The translations under genes and the position numbers were made by a program. From Frankia sp. QA3 (GTDB lineage Bacteria; Actinomycetota; Actinomycetes; Frankiales; Frankiaceae): DNA of 64,000 nucleotides. Positions 24,238-32,193 of this stretch are shown piece by piece. The stretch is taken from positions 2,290,597 through 2,354,596 of the forward strand of contig NZ_CM001489.1 of the NCBI RefSeq assembly GCF_000262465.1, written 5' to 3'. The notes beneath the pieces were generated by a model. That model made no database searches. It was not told the origin of the DNA and saw only the letters and a list, made by a program, of their open reading frames with translations. Position 1 is the first letter of the stretch, and each line of letters opens with the position of its first letter.

Positions 24238-25869
24238 TCAGGCGGCCAGCCAGGTGTCGTGGAAGATCAGCCGGGACGACGGGTCGAATGTCAGCCCGCG
24301 TACCTTCTTGGTCGCCCCGTGTACCTGAGCCAGCTCGAACAGGGGGATGGCGTAGGCATGCTCCACGATCAGCTGCTGGGATTCGGCCACAGCCGCCTTG
24401 CGCTGGGTGGGATCAATGGTCGAGGCTTCCTTGTCCAGGGCTGCCTCCAGCGGTCCGGGCCGCAGGAAGCTCCGGTTCGTCTGCTTGGTGGAGTACATGA
24501 CACGGAGCACGTCGGGGTCGGCTCTGGTGATGTTGTAGAAGAACAGGTCGAAATCGCCGGTCTTCTGTAGCTTGATCAGCTCGCTGCTGCCGAGAAGACG
24601 TAGCCGCAGATCGATGCCGATTTTCTTCAGCTGCTGCTGCACCAGCTGAAGAACATCCTTGCCCGGGCCGAAGGACCGACCGAAGACGACGTCGATCGAA
24701 AGCCGCTGGCCGTTCTTCGTCCGGATTCCGTCACTACCCGGGACCCACCCGGCCGCGGCCAGGAGGGACTTGGCCCCCTCGGGGTCGTAGGCCAGCTCGG
24801 AGCCGAGGTTCTTGTAGTCGGGGGTGGACGCGGCCAGGATGCTGGTCGCGACCTTGTAGTTGGGACTCAGCACCGTCTGCACGATCTCGGCGCGGTCGAT
24901 CCCCTTCAGTACCGCCTGACGCACCGGCTCCTCGCCGACGAGGGGGCGGGTGACGTTCGCGGAGAGGTTGAACGTGACGCCCGCGTTGCCACGGACGAAG
25001 AGGCCGAAGTCGTTGCCGGAGAATCGCCCTTCATCCTGGGGCTGCACGTCGCTGGTCGCGTCGAGCTGGCCCGAGGCGAGGCTCCCGGCGCGGACCTCCG
25101 GGTCGGGGATTATTCTGTATTCTATCTTGTCGAGGTATGCCTCGCCGGGCTGGGCCCAGAGCGAGGAGCCCCAGGCGTAGCCCGTCCGCTTGCTGACGAT
25201 GGCTTCCTGGCGTGGGCGGTAGCTGTCCAGCACGAAGGGCCCGGAGCCGATCAACGAGCCGAGGCAACGTTGATCTGCGGGTTTGGCCACGCTGGCCGGG
25301 GCGAGCAGACCGAGGGAGACGGTCGACGACGCCTGGAGGAACTGCGCGCTGGGAGTGTTGAAGTCGATTTTCACGGTGTACGGGTCAACGACCGTGGTGT
25401 CGCGGTAGCCAGTAAGGTATGCGCTGGCCAGCTGGGCCTTGAGACCCAGCTTGACGATGGCGTCGAAGTTGGTTTTCACCGCTGCCGCGTCCACCGGGGT
25501 GCCGTCGCTGAACGTGGCGTTCCGGCGGAGCCGGAAGGTGAAGCTGGTGGCGTCGGGACTGACGGTCCACGATTCGGCCAGCCAGGGCCTGATAGCGCCG
25601 GTTCTGGCATCCTGATCGGTCAGCGAGTCCACCAGCTGGCGTCCGATGTTCAGGCTGGCGCTCAGGCCGGCCTGCTGCGGGTCGAGGCAGTTCGGATCGA
25701 TTGACACGGCGAATCTCAGGGTGCCGCCGGGCCGGGGCTTGGCGGAGTCGTTCGCGGTGCCGCCGCTGCCTCCGCTCGAGCAGGCCGCGAGCGCCAGGCT
25801 GAACGCCAGAGGCAGCGCGATCCATAGCGGCGACCGTCGCCTGCGCCGTATACGGGGATACTGGGGCAC
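24238..25869 (-). CDS. ABC transporter solute-binding lipoprotein, family 5
   Basis: A 543-residue peptide/nickel-type binding protein (SBP_bac_5). The N-terminus is basic, followed by a hydrophobic stretch and the lipobox LALAACSSG with Cys30 as the lipidation site, so the mature protein is tethered outside the membrane. Family landmarks are GGTLRFAVSIDPNCLDPQQA, LAESWTVSPDATSFTFRLRR, ATFSDGTPVDAAAVKTNFDA, AGVTFNLSANVTRPL and VRQAVLKGIDRAEIVQTVLS. It is the first gene of the reverse-strand ABC operon. The distance to the permease is long (233 bp) and holds a hairpin, consistent with its higher expression. Two 17-bp repeats precede it. The ligand is not predictable. Confidence 0.92.
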   Translation of the reverse strand: MPQYPRIRRRRRSPLWIALPLAFSLALAACSSGGSGGTANDSAKPRPGGTLRFAVSIDPNCLDPQQAGLSASLNIGRQLVDSLTDQDARTGAIRPWLAESWTVSPDATSFTFRLRRNATFSDGTPVDAAAVKTNFDAIVKLGLKAQLASAYLTGYRDTTVVDPYTVKIDFNTPSAQFLQASSTVSLGLLAPASVAKPADQRCLGSLIGSGPFVLDSYRPRQEAIVSKRTGYAWGSSLWAQPGEAYLDKIEYRIIPDPEVRAGSLASGQLDATSDVQPQDEGRFSGNDFGLFVRGNAGVTFNLSANVTRPLVGEEPVRQAVLKGIDRAEIVQTVLSPNYKVATSILAASTPDYKNLGSELAYDPEGAKSLLAAAGWVPGSDGIRTKNGQRLSIDVVFGRSFGPGKDVLQLVQQQLKKIGIDLRLRLLGSSELIKLQKTGDFDLFFYNITRADPDVLRVMYSTKQTNRSFLRPGPLEAALDKEASTIDPTQRKAAVAESQQLIVEHAYAIPLFELAQVHGATKKVRGLTFDPSSRLIFHDTWLAA

Positions 25870-26501
25870 CAGTGACCTTTCTATCGCTGTGACAGGGTAT
25901 CCGAGGTATCCGGGGTACCGAGGTATCCGGGGTACCGGGAAGAAGATCGGCGCATGCCTGACGGCCTATCGCACCATGGTTCGGCTGCAGCCGAAAAAAT
26001 CACGTCCGGGCGACCGGATTGGCCCTGGCCCGTGATGTCAGCGCCACTTTAGACGCGGCCAAGGCCCGCCAGCTAGAATCTGGCGGCCCGTTGACGTGAA
26101 AGAAAAGAAGATCGGGTCGTACCCCGGCCGGCGCTCGCCGAGGTCAACGGGCGTACTGACATCGGTGGACTGCGCGGACGCCTTGCGGATTGCTGTTGAG
26201 ACAAGTTCGCGTCCGCACCCTGCGTCCCTTCCCTGATCGTCGATGCACACACCGCGGAAAGAGCCCTCGGCGCCGCGGGCCAGCCGCATCGTTTGATAGT
26301 GGTGTTTCTTCACAGTACTACTAGGTAAAGAGGGTTCGCAATCTTTTTCTTCAGCTCCGAAGGGCCGCCGGGAGATGTCAGAACTGTGCTCCCGGCCCTG
26401 GGCCGCTGTCCCGCGACGCATTTGGTGAACACGTCCCAGGTAAGGCAACGGCCCTCCCCCGTTTCCGGCCGGTGTGGGTAGGCCGTGCGGGGTGCGCGGA
26501 G
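25870..26501. other. 630-bp intergenic region upstream of ABC operon
   Basis: No gene is convincing here. It holds the 17-bp repeats at 25901-25934. It also holds two AT-richer patches, about 26095-26110 (GAAAGAAAAGAAGATC) and 26300-26360 (GTGTTTCTTCACAGTACTACTAGG nearby TCTTTTTCTTC), which may contain the operon promoter. A reverse-strand frame (26038-26619) is open but has no recognisable protein features. Confidence 0.4.
25901..25934. repeat. 17-bp direct repeat upstream of SBP gene
   Basis: CCGAGGTATCCGGGGTA is present twice head to tail (25901-25917, 25918-25934), with a partial GGGTAT unit just before. It lies 32-65 bp upstream of the solute-binding gene start, where a regulator could bind. 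Confidence 0.8.
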
Positions 26502-26669
26502 GCACCGGTCTGCCTGGGCGCGCACCTGGCCCGGGCCGAGCTCCAGATCGGGCTGCGGCTCCTGCTGGAACGGTTGCGTGGTCTACGACTGGCGATCGCC
26601 CCGGATGAGCCCGCTTCACCGGTGGCCAGAAGATTCAGTGCGCTGGTCTCACTGCCGGTGACCTGCTAA
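26502..26669 (+). pseudogene. Cytochrome P450 C-terminal fragment
   Basis: This frame reads APVCLGAHLARAELQIGLRL LLERLRGLRLAIAPDEP and ends ALVSLPVTC before the stop at 26667-26669. That is the heme-binding loop cysteine (VCLGAHLAR) and L-helix of an actinobacterial P450, followed by the usual last strand. Everything upstream of the cysteine, including the phenylalanine and glycine residues that normally precede it, is missing. It is a remnant, not a gene. It lies on the strand opposite to the P450 piece at 17877-18240, so the two need not derive from one gene. Confidence 0.75.
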
Positions 26670-26923
26670 GGCGTTTCGCAGGGGAGGCACCCCGCCACTT
26701 CATGTCTGCCTGGACCCCGGGCCCGTGGCTGCCAGGTCTTGCCAAGCCTGTCCCAGCCCGACTCCCGCGCCCACCACCAACTCGCCCCAGCCGGCATCGC
26801 TCCTTGACGAAGCCCGTAGGGGCACCATTCCGGCGATGGCACGGACCGGGACCGTCGTGCCGTGGAGCGGCCCGCAGTGGCGCACGGAAACAACGGGCCG
26901 GACCGCGCCGGCCGATTTGACCG
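26670..26923. other. Intergenic, no recognisable gene
   Basis: Several short frames are open in this GC-rich stretch, but none has a ribosome site or family features. It may be further decayed coding DNA between the P450 remnant and the OsmC gene. Confidence 0.4.
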
Positions 26924-27454
26924 TCAGGCGGCCAGCACCCGCTCCAACCTTCCCTTAATCGTCTGCGGCTGGATCAGCAGGTTCAGGATCGGGCAGGTCC
27001 GTTCCACTTCCCGATACAGATCGGCGATCTGTTCATCCGTTGCCGGGGAGGACAGCCGGACCGTATATTCGAGGTTCTGTGGGTACACCGGGACATCCGG
27101 ATGGTCAGGTTGGCCGCCACGGGAGTCAAAGGTCGCCGAGACGTCAATGTCGATGGAGTCCAGCGGAACCTCGCGCAACGCCGCCTGAATGAGGAACGTG
27201 TGGGTGAGGCAGCTACCCAGCACACCGAGCTGAATCTGTGGCGACGACGGCCCGAGGCTGTGCCCCGCAAGCTCCGGCACACTGTCGCTGATGATCTGGA
27301 AATCTCCGATCCTGATGCGCCGGACCCCTGTCCTCCCCTCCGCGCGTACCGTCGCGGCGACCGGGAATAGCTTGACCTCGTCGGCGACAACTTTTTGCCG
27401 ATGTGCGTGGAGGGCCTCCCGCTTGACCGCGAGGTATTCCCTCAGACCACTCAT
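26924..27454 (-). CDS. OsmC-family protein
   Basis: A 176-residue member of the OsmC/Ohr superfamily, thiol peroxidases that detoxify organic hydroperoxides using two cysteines. The first cysteine is in LGVLGSCLTHTFLIQAALRE and the second in VERTCPILNLLIQPQTIKG, the expected spacing. LDSIDIDVSATFDSRGG and the YTVRLSSPATDEQIADLYRE segments complete the fold. The start ATG 27454 has AGGGTGG a few bases upstream. The gene is same-strand with the TetR gene upstream (116-bp gap), so part of it may share that promoter. It could add oxidative-stress defence to the redox regulon. Confidence 0.85.
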   Translation of the reverse strand: MSGLREYLAVKREALHAHRQKVVADEVKLFPVAATVRAEGRTGVRRIRIGDFQIISDSVPELAGHSLGPSSPQIQLGVLGSCLTHTFLIQAALREVPLDSIDIDVSATFDSRGGQPDHPDVPVYPQNLEYTVRLSSPATDEQIADLYREVERTCPILNLLIQPQTIKGRLERVLAA

Positions 27455-27570
27455 CTGTAACCACCCTGTCTTTATCCGGGAATGTGAACCGGTGCGGCCA
27501 TCCGATGCGCGCCCAAGGCCTCAGCCGCGGGCCGGGATACTGGAGAGGCTCGTGACCAGCCGGCCACCGC

Positions 27571-28152
27571 CTATCGGCGGCGCAGGCCTTCCAACAGATA
27601 GCCGAGCAAATCGACCCCCTGACCCGATTCCGTCTCCTCCACGGTCAGCGCGATCGCATTGATCAGCTTCAGAAGGGTGGACATGTCAAGATCTGCCCGC
27701 ATCGTGCCGTCGCGCTGCGCCCGGGAAAGCAGGACGGCGCCGGCGGCCCGCATGTCCTGACAGGACACAGAAAGCGGTGAGACGCCGTCATGCAGAACCG
27801 ACATGACTTCCCTCGCCAATCCGCGATATTCGGCGAGGTGAGAGATGAACTGCTGCAACCAGTCGGCAAGCGCATCGTCGGGCGACCCGACCTCGACCAG
27901 GTTCACCGCGGAGACCCGCAGCGCCTCAAAATGATCCAGCAGGACGGCCTCGAGGAGCGCCTCGCGGGTCGGGAAGTGCCGGTAGACCGTTCCGGTACCC
28001 AGCCCGGCGCGCTTGGCCACCTCATACAGCGAGGCATCGGCTCCCACGTCAGCGAAGACCGCGCGCGCCGCGGTGAGCAGACGCTCACGATTGCGGAGCA
28101 CATCCGTCCGGACAGGTCGGTCGGCTGACGCAGCCAGCGGCCGAGCCATCAT
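27571..28152 (-). CDS. TetR-family repressor, likely regulator of the CGGAA/TTCCG sites
   Basis: A 193-residue regulator. The HTH is at about residues 41-60 (SLYEVAKRAGLGTGTVYRHF), preceded by RNRERLLTAARAVFADVGAD. The C-terminal domain (TetR_C type) ends VEETESGQGVDLLGYLLEGL. The start is ATG 28150-28152, with GGGGAGG about 7 bp upstream; a longer frame to 28359 would run through the operator. The inverted repeat at 28178-28192 lies 26 bp upstream of the start, between this gene and the divergent LLM enzyme gene. The same repeat occurs before the nitroreductase and the MFS exporter. From position and repeat symmetry I infer that this protein represses all three and itself. Confidence 0.9.
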   Translation of the reverse strand: MMARPLAASADRPVRTDVLRNRERLLTAARAVFADVGADASLYEVAKRAGLGTGTVYRHFPTREALLEAVLLDHFEALRVSAVNLVEVGSPDDALADWLQQFISHLAEYRGLAREVMSVLHDGVSPLSVSCQDMRAAGAVLLSRAQRDGTMRADLDMSTLLKLINAIALTVEETESGQGVDLLGYLLEGLRRR

Positions 28153-28169
28153 GGCTGCCTCCCCAGTCG

Positions 28170-28198
28170 CCGCCAAACGGAAAGATCTTCCGTATAGT
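28170..28198 (+). promoter_or_regulatory. Promoter/operator between TetR and LLM genes
   Basis: CGGAA-AGATC-TTCCG (28178-28192), flanked by A and T to give a longer dyad, is followed directly by TATAGT (28193-28198). A weak -35 CCGCCA lies 17 bp upstream of it. The geometry is identical to the sites at 18388 and 29499. It can also control the divergent TetR gene. Confidence 0.75.
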
Positions 28199-28410
28199 AC
28201 CACAGGAATCGAGGGTCCTCCGTAGTCACGACCTCCACCGGGCCGGCGGGGCGCCCCACTCGCTTCCGTCATCACGCCTGATGAAATCCGCGGGTGTACC
28301 GCCGTCCACGGCGGCCGGCCTCCGACCACCACCGCCTGGACCCCGCCTCGGTCCGGCACCCCGCACTGCCGCGCCGGACCGGCGGGCAGCTCCGCGGGAT
28401 CACGACGACA

Positions 28411-28470
28411 ACCGCAGCATCACGAACCGCAGCATCACGAACTGCAGCATCACGAACTGCAGCATCACGA
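28411..28470 (+). repeat. Four 15-bp tandem repeats in LLM leader
   Basis: ACYGCAGCATCACGA is repeated four times without gaps (28411, 28426, 28441, 28456); the third base of each unit is C in the first two copies and T in the last two. It lies between the promoter and the ribosome site GAGGAG (28475-28480). The repeats are in frame with the downstream gene. Confidence 0.9.
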
Positions 28471-28487
28471 CGACAGAGGAGTGGCAG

Positions 28488-29447
28488 ATGGGCATCGGAG
28501 TAGCACTGCCTGGGTCACCGGCCGCGTTTGCCGAGGCGCACAACGGCATAGATCTGCTGCTGGAGCGGGCGCACCAGGCAGCGGCGGCCGGAATCGACAG
28601 CGTCTGGTTCCCCCAGCGGTTCGACTTCGACGCGATCACGGTCGCCACCCTCGTCGGGAGGGAGGTGCCGGGCATCGAGGTCGGCACCGCCGTCGTCCCC
28701 ATGTATCCACGTCACCCCCTCGCCGTCGCCATCCAGGCCCAGACGGCACAGGCTGCCAGCAGAGGAAGGTTCACCCTCGGCATCGGGCTGGCCGCCGGCC
28801 CCATGGTCGAGCGGATGTTCGACATCCGCTACGAGCGTCCCCTGCGCCATCTGAGGGACTACATCGGCGTCCTCCGGTCGGTCTTCGACACCGGAACGGT
28901 GAACGTGCACGGCCCGACACTGACCGCCGACTTCACCGGGACCCCGGTCAGCGCGCACCTGCCCGGCGCGCGACCCGCGGTGCCGATCCTGGTCGCCGCG
29001 ATGGGTCCCCAGGCGCTGCGGGTCGCCGGGGAGCTGGCTGACGGCACCGTCCCCCTGTTCGCCGGTCCCAAGACGTTGGCGAACTATCTGGTGCCCACGA
29101 TCAGGGAGGCTGCCCGTTCCGCCGGCCGGCCGCAACCGCGGATTGTGGCCGAGGTGCCGACCGTCGTCACCGCGCATCCGGCCGCGGCCCGGGAGGCCGC
29201 CCGGCAGACGCTGGCGCTGTTCGGCAACGTCCCCTCCTACCGGGCCGTGCTCGACCGGGAGGGAGCGGCGCATCCGGCCGATGTGGCTCTGATCGGGGAC
29301 GAGGACGAGGTGGCCGAGGGTGTGCAGCGTTATTTCGACGCCGGTGCCACCGATGTGGTGCTGACCCGATCCGAGCTGCGCTCGGCGGAGGACGTGCACC
29401 GCACCTGGCAGCTGGCCGGCGAGCTGGCCCGGCAGCGTCACGGTTGA
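28488..29447 (+). CDS. LLM-class flavin/F420-dependent oxidoreductase
   Basis: A 319-residue luciferase-like (TIM-barrel) oxidoreductase. Landmarks are IDLLLERAHQAAAAGIDSVW, VGTAVVPMYPRHPLAVAIQA, RFTLGIGLAAGPMVERMFDI, YERPLRHLRDYIGVLRSVFD, PAVPILVAAMGPQALRVAGE LADGTVP and the C-terminal ATDVVLTRSE. The GIGLA and AMGP segments match the F420-binding subgroup of actinobacteria better than FMN luciferases; this is inference. ATG 28488 is preceded by GAGGAG, whereas longer in-frame starts run back through the tandem repeats. Expression probably depends on the TetR-type operator 290 bp upstream. The likely role is reduction or monooxygenation of a small hydrophobic compound. Confidence 0.9.
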   Translation: MGIGVALPGSPAAFAEAHNGIDLLLERAHQAAAAGIDSVWFPQRFDFDAITVATLVGREVPGIEVGTAVVPMYPRHPLAVAIQAQTAQAASRGRFTLGIGLAAGPMVERMFDIRYERPLRHLRDYIGVLRSVFDTGTVNVHGPTLTADFTGTPVSAHLPGARPAVPILVAAMGPQALRVAGELADGTVPLFAGPKTLANYLVPTIREAARSAGRPQPRIVAEVPTVVTAHPAAAREAARQTLALFGNVPSYRAVLDREGAAHPADVALIGDEDEVAEGVQRYFDAGATDVVLTRSELRSAEDVHRTWQLAGELARQRHG

Positions 29448-29498
29448 TCCGGGGCGACTGACCGCGCGCTCGAGGACATGCCGGCACAGACCATGCCA

Positions 29499-29527
29499 TT
29501 GTAAAACGGAAGATCATTCCGTATCGT
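29499..29527 (+). promoter_or_regulatory. Promoter with CGGAA-N5-TTCCG operator, before nitroreductase
   Basis: TTGTAA (29499-29504), a 17-bp spacer and TATCGT (29522-29527) form a promoter. The spacer contains CGGAA-GATCA-TTCCG (29507-29521). This is the third copy of the arrangement. The gene starts 72 bp after the -10 element. Confidence 0.75.
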
Positions 29528-29598
29528 GACACCCGATCGGCACGGAACCGAGGTCCGGCGCCTCGGGGCCCGTCCACAGACCTGCGGAGGAGACGATC

Positions 29599-30303
29599 AT
29601 GGATGTGCGCGAAGCGCTGTACACGACCCGCACAATGCGGCGAGTGAAGCCCGATCCCATACCCCTGTCGGTCCAGGAACGCATCATGGACGCCGCCGTT
29701 CGGGCGCCCAACGGCGGGAACCTGCAGAAGTGGCGCTTCATTCTCGTCGATTCCCCCGAGGTCAAGGCCGTCCTCGGCCCTCTCTACCGCGACGCGGTGG
29801 CGCGTGGCCTGCAGGGCTACTACGGCGACGCGGCGGCAATCGCCACCAGCACTCCCGACTCGGAGGAGGGCGTACTCGCCAGGCGGATGGTGCGCTCGGC
29901 GAACTGGCTGGCGGACAATTTCGAACAGGTGCCGCTGTTCCTGTTCGCGCTCATTCCAGCGACCAAGTCCGTGGGTTCGGTGTTTCCGGCTGTCTGGAGC
30001 GCGATGCTGGCCGCTCGCGCCGAGGGCGTCGGCGCGTCGCTGACCACGATGCTCGGTGTCGGCCACGGCCTGGAGACGCTTGCCGCGCTGGGGGTGCCCT
30101 TCGAGGAGAACTGGATCAACGCGTGTTGCGTCTCCTTCGGTTACCCGACCGGGCGCTGGGCGGTCGCGCGTCGAGAACCCCCGCAATCAGTGACGTATCG
30201 CAACCGTTGGCTCGCGCCGAGTGGGTTCCACGGCACCGGCCCGCTGTGGCCCGACGGCGCCCCGGCTGCGGCCATTGAGCCAGATCCCGCCGGCGCGCCG
30301 TAG
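29599..30303 (+). CDS. Nitroreductase-family protein
   Basis: A 234-residue FMN-type nitroreductase. The N-terminus VREALYTTRTMRRVKPDPIP has the conserved arginine pair for the flavin phosphate. It is followed by RIMDAAVRAPNGGNLQKWRF (the APxxxNxQxW motif), and later by WSAMLAARAEGVGASLTTML and FGYPTGRWAVARREP near the C-terminus. ATG 29599 is preceded by GGAGGAG. The promoter 72 bp upstream carries the same operator as the LLM enzyme and MFS exporter genes. The three products together suggest inducible reduction and export of a xenobiotic or secondary metabolite; that link is inference. Confidence 0.92.
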   Translation: MDVREALYTTRTMRRVKPDPIPLSVQERIMDAAVRAPNGGNLQKWRFILVDSPEVKAVLGPLYRDAVARGLQGYYGDAAAIATSTPDSEEGVLARRMVRSANWLADNFEQVPLFLFALIPATKSVGSVFPAVWSAMLAARAEGVGASLTTMLGVGHGLETLAALGVPFEENWINACCVSFGYPTGRWAVARREPPQSVTYRNRWLAPSGFHGTGPLWPDGAPAAAIEPDPAGAP

Positions 30304-30314
30304 TCCGCGCCGGC
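30289..30314. terminator. 9-bp GC hairpin between convergent genes
   Basis: GCCGGCGCG (30289-30297) and CGCGCCGGC (30306-30314) flank an 8-nt loop containing the nitroreductase stop. The repeat abuts the stop of the opposing LLM gene at 30315. Confidence 0.6.
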
Positions 30315-31334
30315 TCAGGCCACCTGGCGCCAGGCGTCGGCGAGTGCGGTGAAGCTGTCCCGGCGGCGCTCGCGGTCCAGGCTCGGGGTGACGATGACGA
30401 TCTCGTCGACCTGGGCTTCCTGCTTGAGCTCCAGCAGCCGCCCGGCGACGGCCTTCGGCTCGCCGGTCACCATCCGGCCGTCGTCGCCGCGGGCTGCACG
30501 GAACTGCGGGGACCGGGCGAACGCACGCACGTCCTCCGGCCGCAGCGGCTCGCGGATCCCCCGGGTGATGTTCTGGATCGTCAGGGTCCAGGCCGCCTCG
30601 AACTCTCCGATCGCCTCGGAGTCGTCGCTGGCGAAGGCCAGCACGGACATCGCCGAGTACGGCGTCGCGCCCTCGGTGCGCGGAGTGAACTCACGCCGGT
30701 AGGCCCGTAGCGCCTCGACCGCGAGGTCCGGGCTCATGTGGTGGGCGAACACGGCGCTCAGGCCGTTGACGGCGGCGAACCGCGGGCCGTAGGGGCTCGA
30801 GCCCAGCACGAACAGCTCGGGCCGCTCCTCGACCAGCGGCGCGGCCACGAGCTGCGCGTAGGGATGACCGCCGGGGAAGCCGTCGCCGAGGAACGCCAGC
30901 AGCTCGCCGACCTGCCCGGGGAACTCCGCGCTCGGGTCGTTGGCCACCCCCCGGCGCAGCACGTGGGCCGTCAGCGGGTCGGTCCCCGGCGCCCGACCGA
31001 GCGCGAGGTCGATCCGCCCGGGATACATCGCCAGCAGCGTCCGGAACGTCTCGGCGACCTTGAACGGCGCATGGTTGGGCAGCATGATCCCGGCCGCACC
31101 GACCCGGATCCGCGACGTGTGCGCGCCGACGTGGGCGGTCAGCAGCTCCGGGGCGCTGCACGCCAGGCTGGTCATGTTGTGGTGCTCGGAGACCCAGTAC
31201 CGCCGGTACCCGGCCGCCTCGACGGCCTGGGCGATGCTCACCGCACCGGCGATCGCGGCGCTCGGACTCTCGCCGTGCTCGATCCCGACGAAGTCGAGAA
31301 CCGCCAGCGGAAGGACGTCGTCAGCAACACTCAC
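30315..31334 (-). CDS. LLM-class flavin-dependent oxidoreductase
   Basis: About 339 residues of the alkanal-monooxygenase-like LLM subgroup: PLAVLDFVGIEHGESPSAAI, GYRRYWVSEHHNMTSLACSA, IRVGAAGIMLPNHAPFKVAE, YPGRIDLALGRAPGTDPLTA and the C-terminal VDEIVIVTPSLDRERR. This subgroup (MsnO8-like) normally uses FMN. GTG 31334 is chosen because family proteins start a few residues before the PLxVLD motif, although TGGAG lies too close to it for an ideal ribosome site. The in-frame extension to 31493 is low-complexity. It converges with the nitroreductase and is divergent from the F420-type reductase at 31642. Confidence 0.85.
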   Translation of the reverse strand: MSVADDVLPLAVLDFVGIEHGESPSAAIAGAVSIAQAVEAAGYRRYWVSEHHNMTSLACSAPELLTAHVGAHTSRIRVGAAGIMLPNHAPFKVAETFRTLLAMYPGRIDLALGRAPGTDPLTAHVLRRGVANDPSAEFPGQVGELLAFLGDGFPGGHPYAQLVAAPLVEERPELFVLGSSPYGPRFAAVNGLSAVFAHHMSPDLAVEALRAYRREFTPRTEGATPYSAMSVLAFASDDSEAIGEFEAAWTLTIQNITRGIREPLRPEDVRAFARSPQFRAARGDDGRMVTGEPKAVAGRLLELKQEAQVDEIVIVTPSLDRERRRDSFTALADAWRQVA

Positions 31335-31641
31335 CTCCAGCTCAATCCCCCGCCGCCCGGCCGCATTCCCCCGGCGGCCACGTGTGCCCCCGACGGGCCG
31401 TCGGCGGCGGCCTCCCGCCGGTCCCGGCATGGTTGGAGCCCGCACCGGTACCGGCCGGATGCGGCGGACCTCGGGCCATGGTGCGTGGGCCATGGTGCGT
31501 GGGCCGGCAGGAAGAAGGTCCCGCGGAGTCGGACCTGGCTCGTCCCGTATTCAGAATGCCCGGTCGGGTGGCGAAAACGCCCGCTTGGGCGATGAACCGA
31601 CCCGATCTTCGGGTACCAGCCGGGAAAAGAAAGCGGAAACG
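31335..31641. other. Divergent intergenic region with 14-bp repeat
   Basis: GGGCCATGGTGCGT is duplicated head to tail at 31473-31486 and 31487-31500. Otherwise no gene is seen. GAAAAGAAAGCGGAAACG (from 31623) just before the reductase start is A-rich and serves as its ribosome region. Confidence 0.6.
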
Positions 31642-32073
31642 ATGAGCAAGAAGACCTTCACCGCCCAGGACATCGAGGACTACATCACCGAGTACCGGGC
31701 CACCGGCGGCAAGCCGACCGGCAGGTTCGAGGGGCCCACCCGGCTGCTGTTGCACAGCGGCCACGATGCCGACGGCAAGCCGCACATCGTGCCACTGAGC
31801 TACTTCCCCGACCAGGACCGTTGCGTGGTGCTGGCCATCAATGACGGCCTCGACACCGATCCGCGGTGGCTGCGGCACCTGCGCGCGAATCCGGAGGTCA
31901 CCGCCGAGATCGGCAGCGACACCGTTCGGCTGACGGCCACCGAGATTCACGGCGCGGAGCGCGACGCCATCTACGCGCGCCACGCCGAGACCTACCCGGT
32001 CCTCCTGGAGTTCCAGTCGGCCACGACCCGGGTCATCCCGGTCGTCGCGCTCGCTCCCACCGGCAGCGCCTGA
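31642..32073 (+). CDS. Deazaflavin-dependent nitroreductase-family protein
   Basis: A 143-residue split-barrel protein, the second of its family in this window. It starts MSKKTFTAQDIEDYITEYRA. The usual core follows: RLLLHSGHDADGKPHIVPLS YFPDQDRCVVLAINDG, LRANPEVTAEIGSDTVRLTA, AERDAIYARHAETYP and the end TTRVIPVVAL. Residues are most like the DDN-type oxidoreductases that use F420, although the TTxGxKSG loop is altered to LHSGHDADG. Divergent from the LLM gene, with 307 bp between starts. Large in-frame extensions upstream are antisense to the LLM gene and were discarded. A long hairpin follows. Confidence 0.88.
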   Translation: MSKKTFTAQDIEDYITEYRATGGKPTGRFEGPTRLLLHSGHDADGKPHIVPLSYFPDQDRCVVLAINDGLDTDPRWLRHLRANPEVTAEIGSDTVRLTATEIHGAERDAIYARHAETYPVLLEFQSATTRVIPVVALAPTGSA

Positions 32074-32093
32074 CCCGTTCCACCGCCCCACCC

Positions 32094-32139
32094 GCCGGCA
32101 CGAGCGTGCGGCCGCGGCTGCACCGCACGCTCGGCCGGC
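32094..32139. terminator. Large bidirectional terminator hairpin
   Basis: CGAGCGTGCGG (32101-32111) pairs with CCGCACGCTCG (32123-32133). After a single bulged A, GCCGGC on each side extends the stem by 6 bp. It lies between the convergent reductase and SDR genes. Confidence 0.75.
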
Positions 32140-32193
32140 ACCACCGGTGTCGCCGCCTCGCTCCGCCCCCGGCCGGGAGCGAGGCGGCGCAGG

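Noticed and set aside
26038..26619. 193-codon reverse-strand ORF upstream of the ABC operon
   Set aside because: No ribosome site, mixed codon character, and it overlaps the P450 remnant on the other strand.
26702..26920. Short + strand frames suspected to be transposase remnants
   Set aside because: No DDE, HTH or other transposase motif could be identified.
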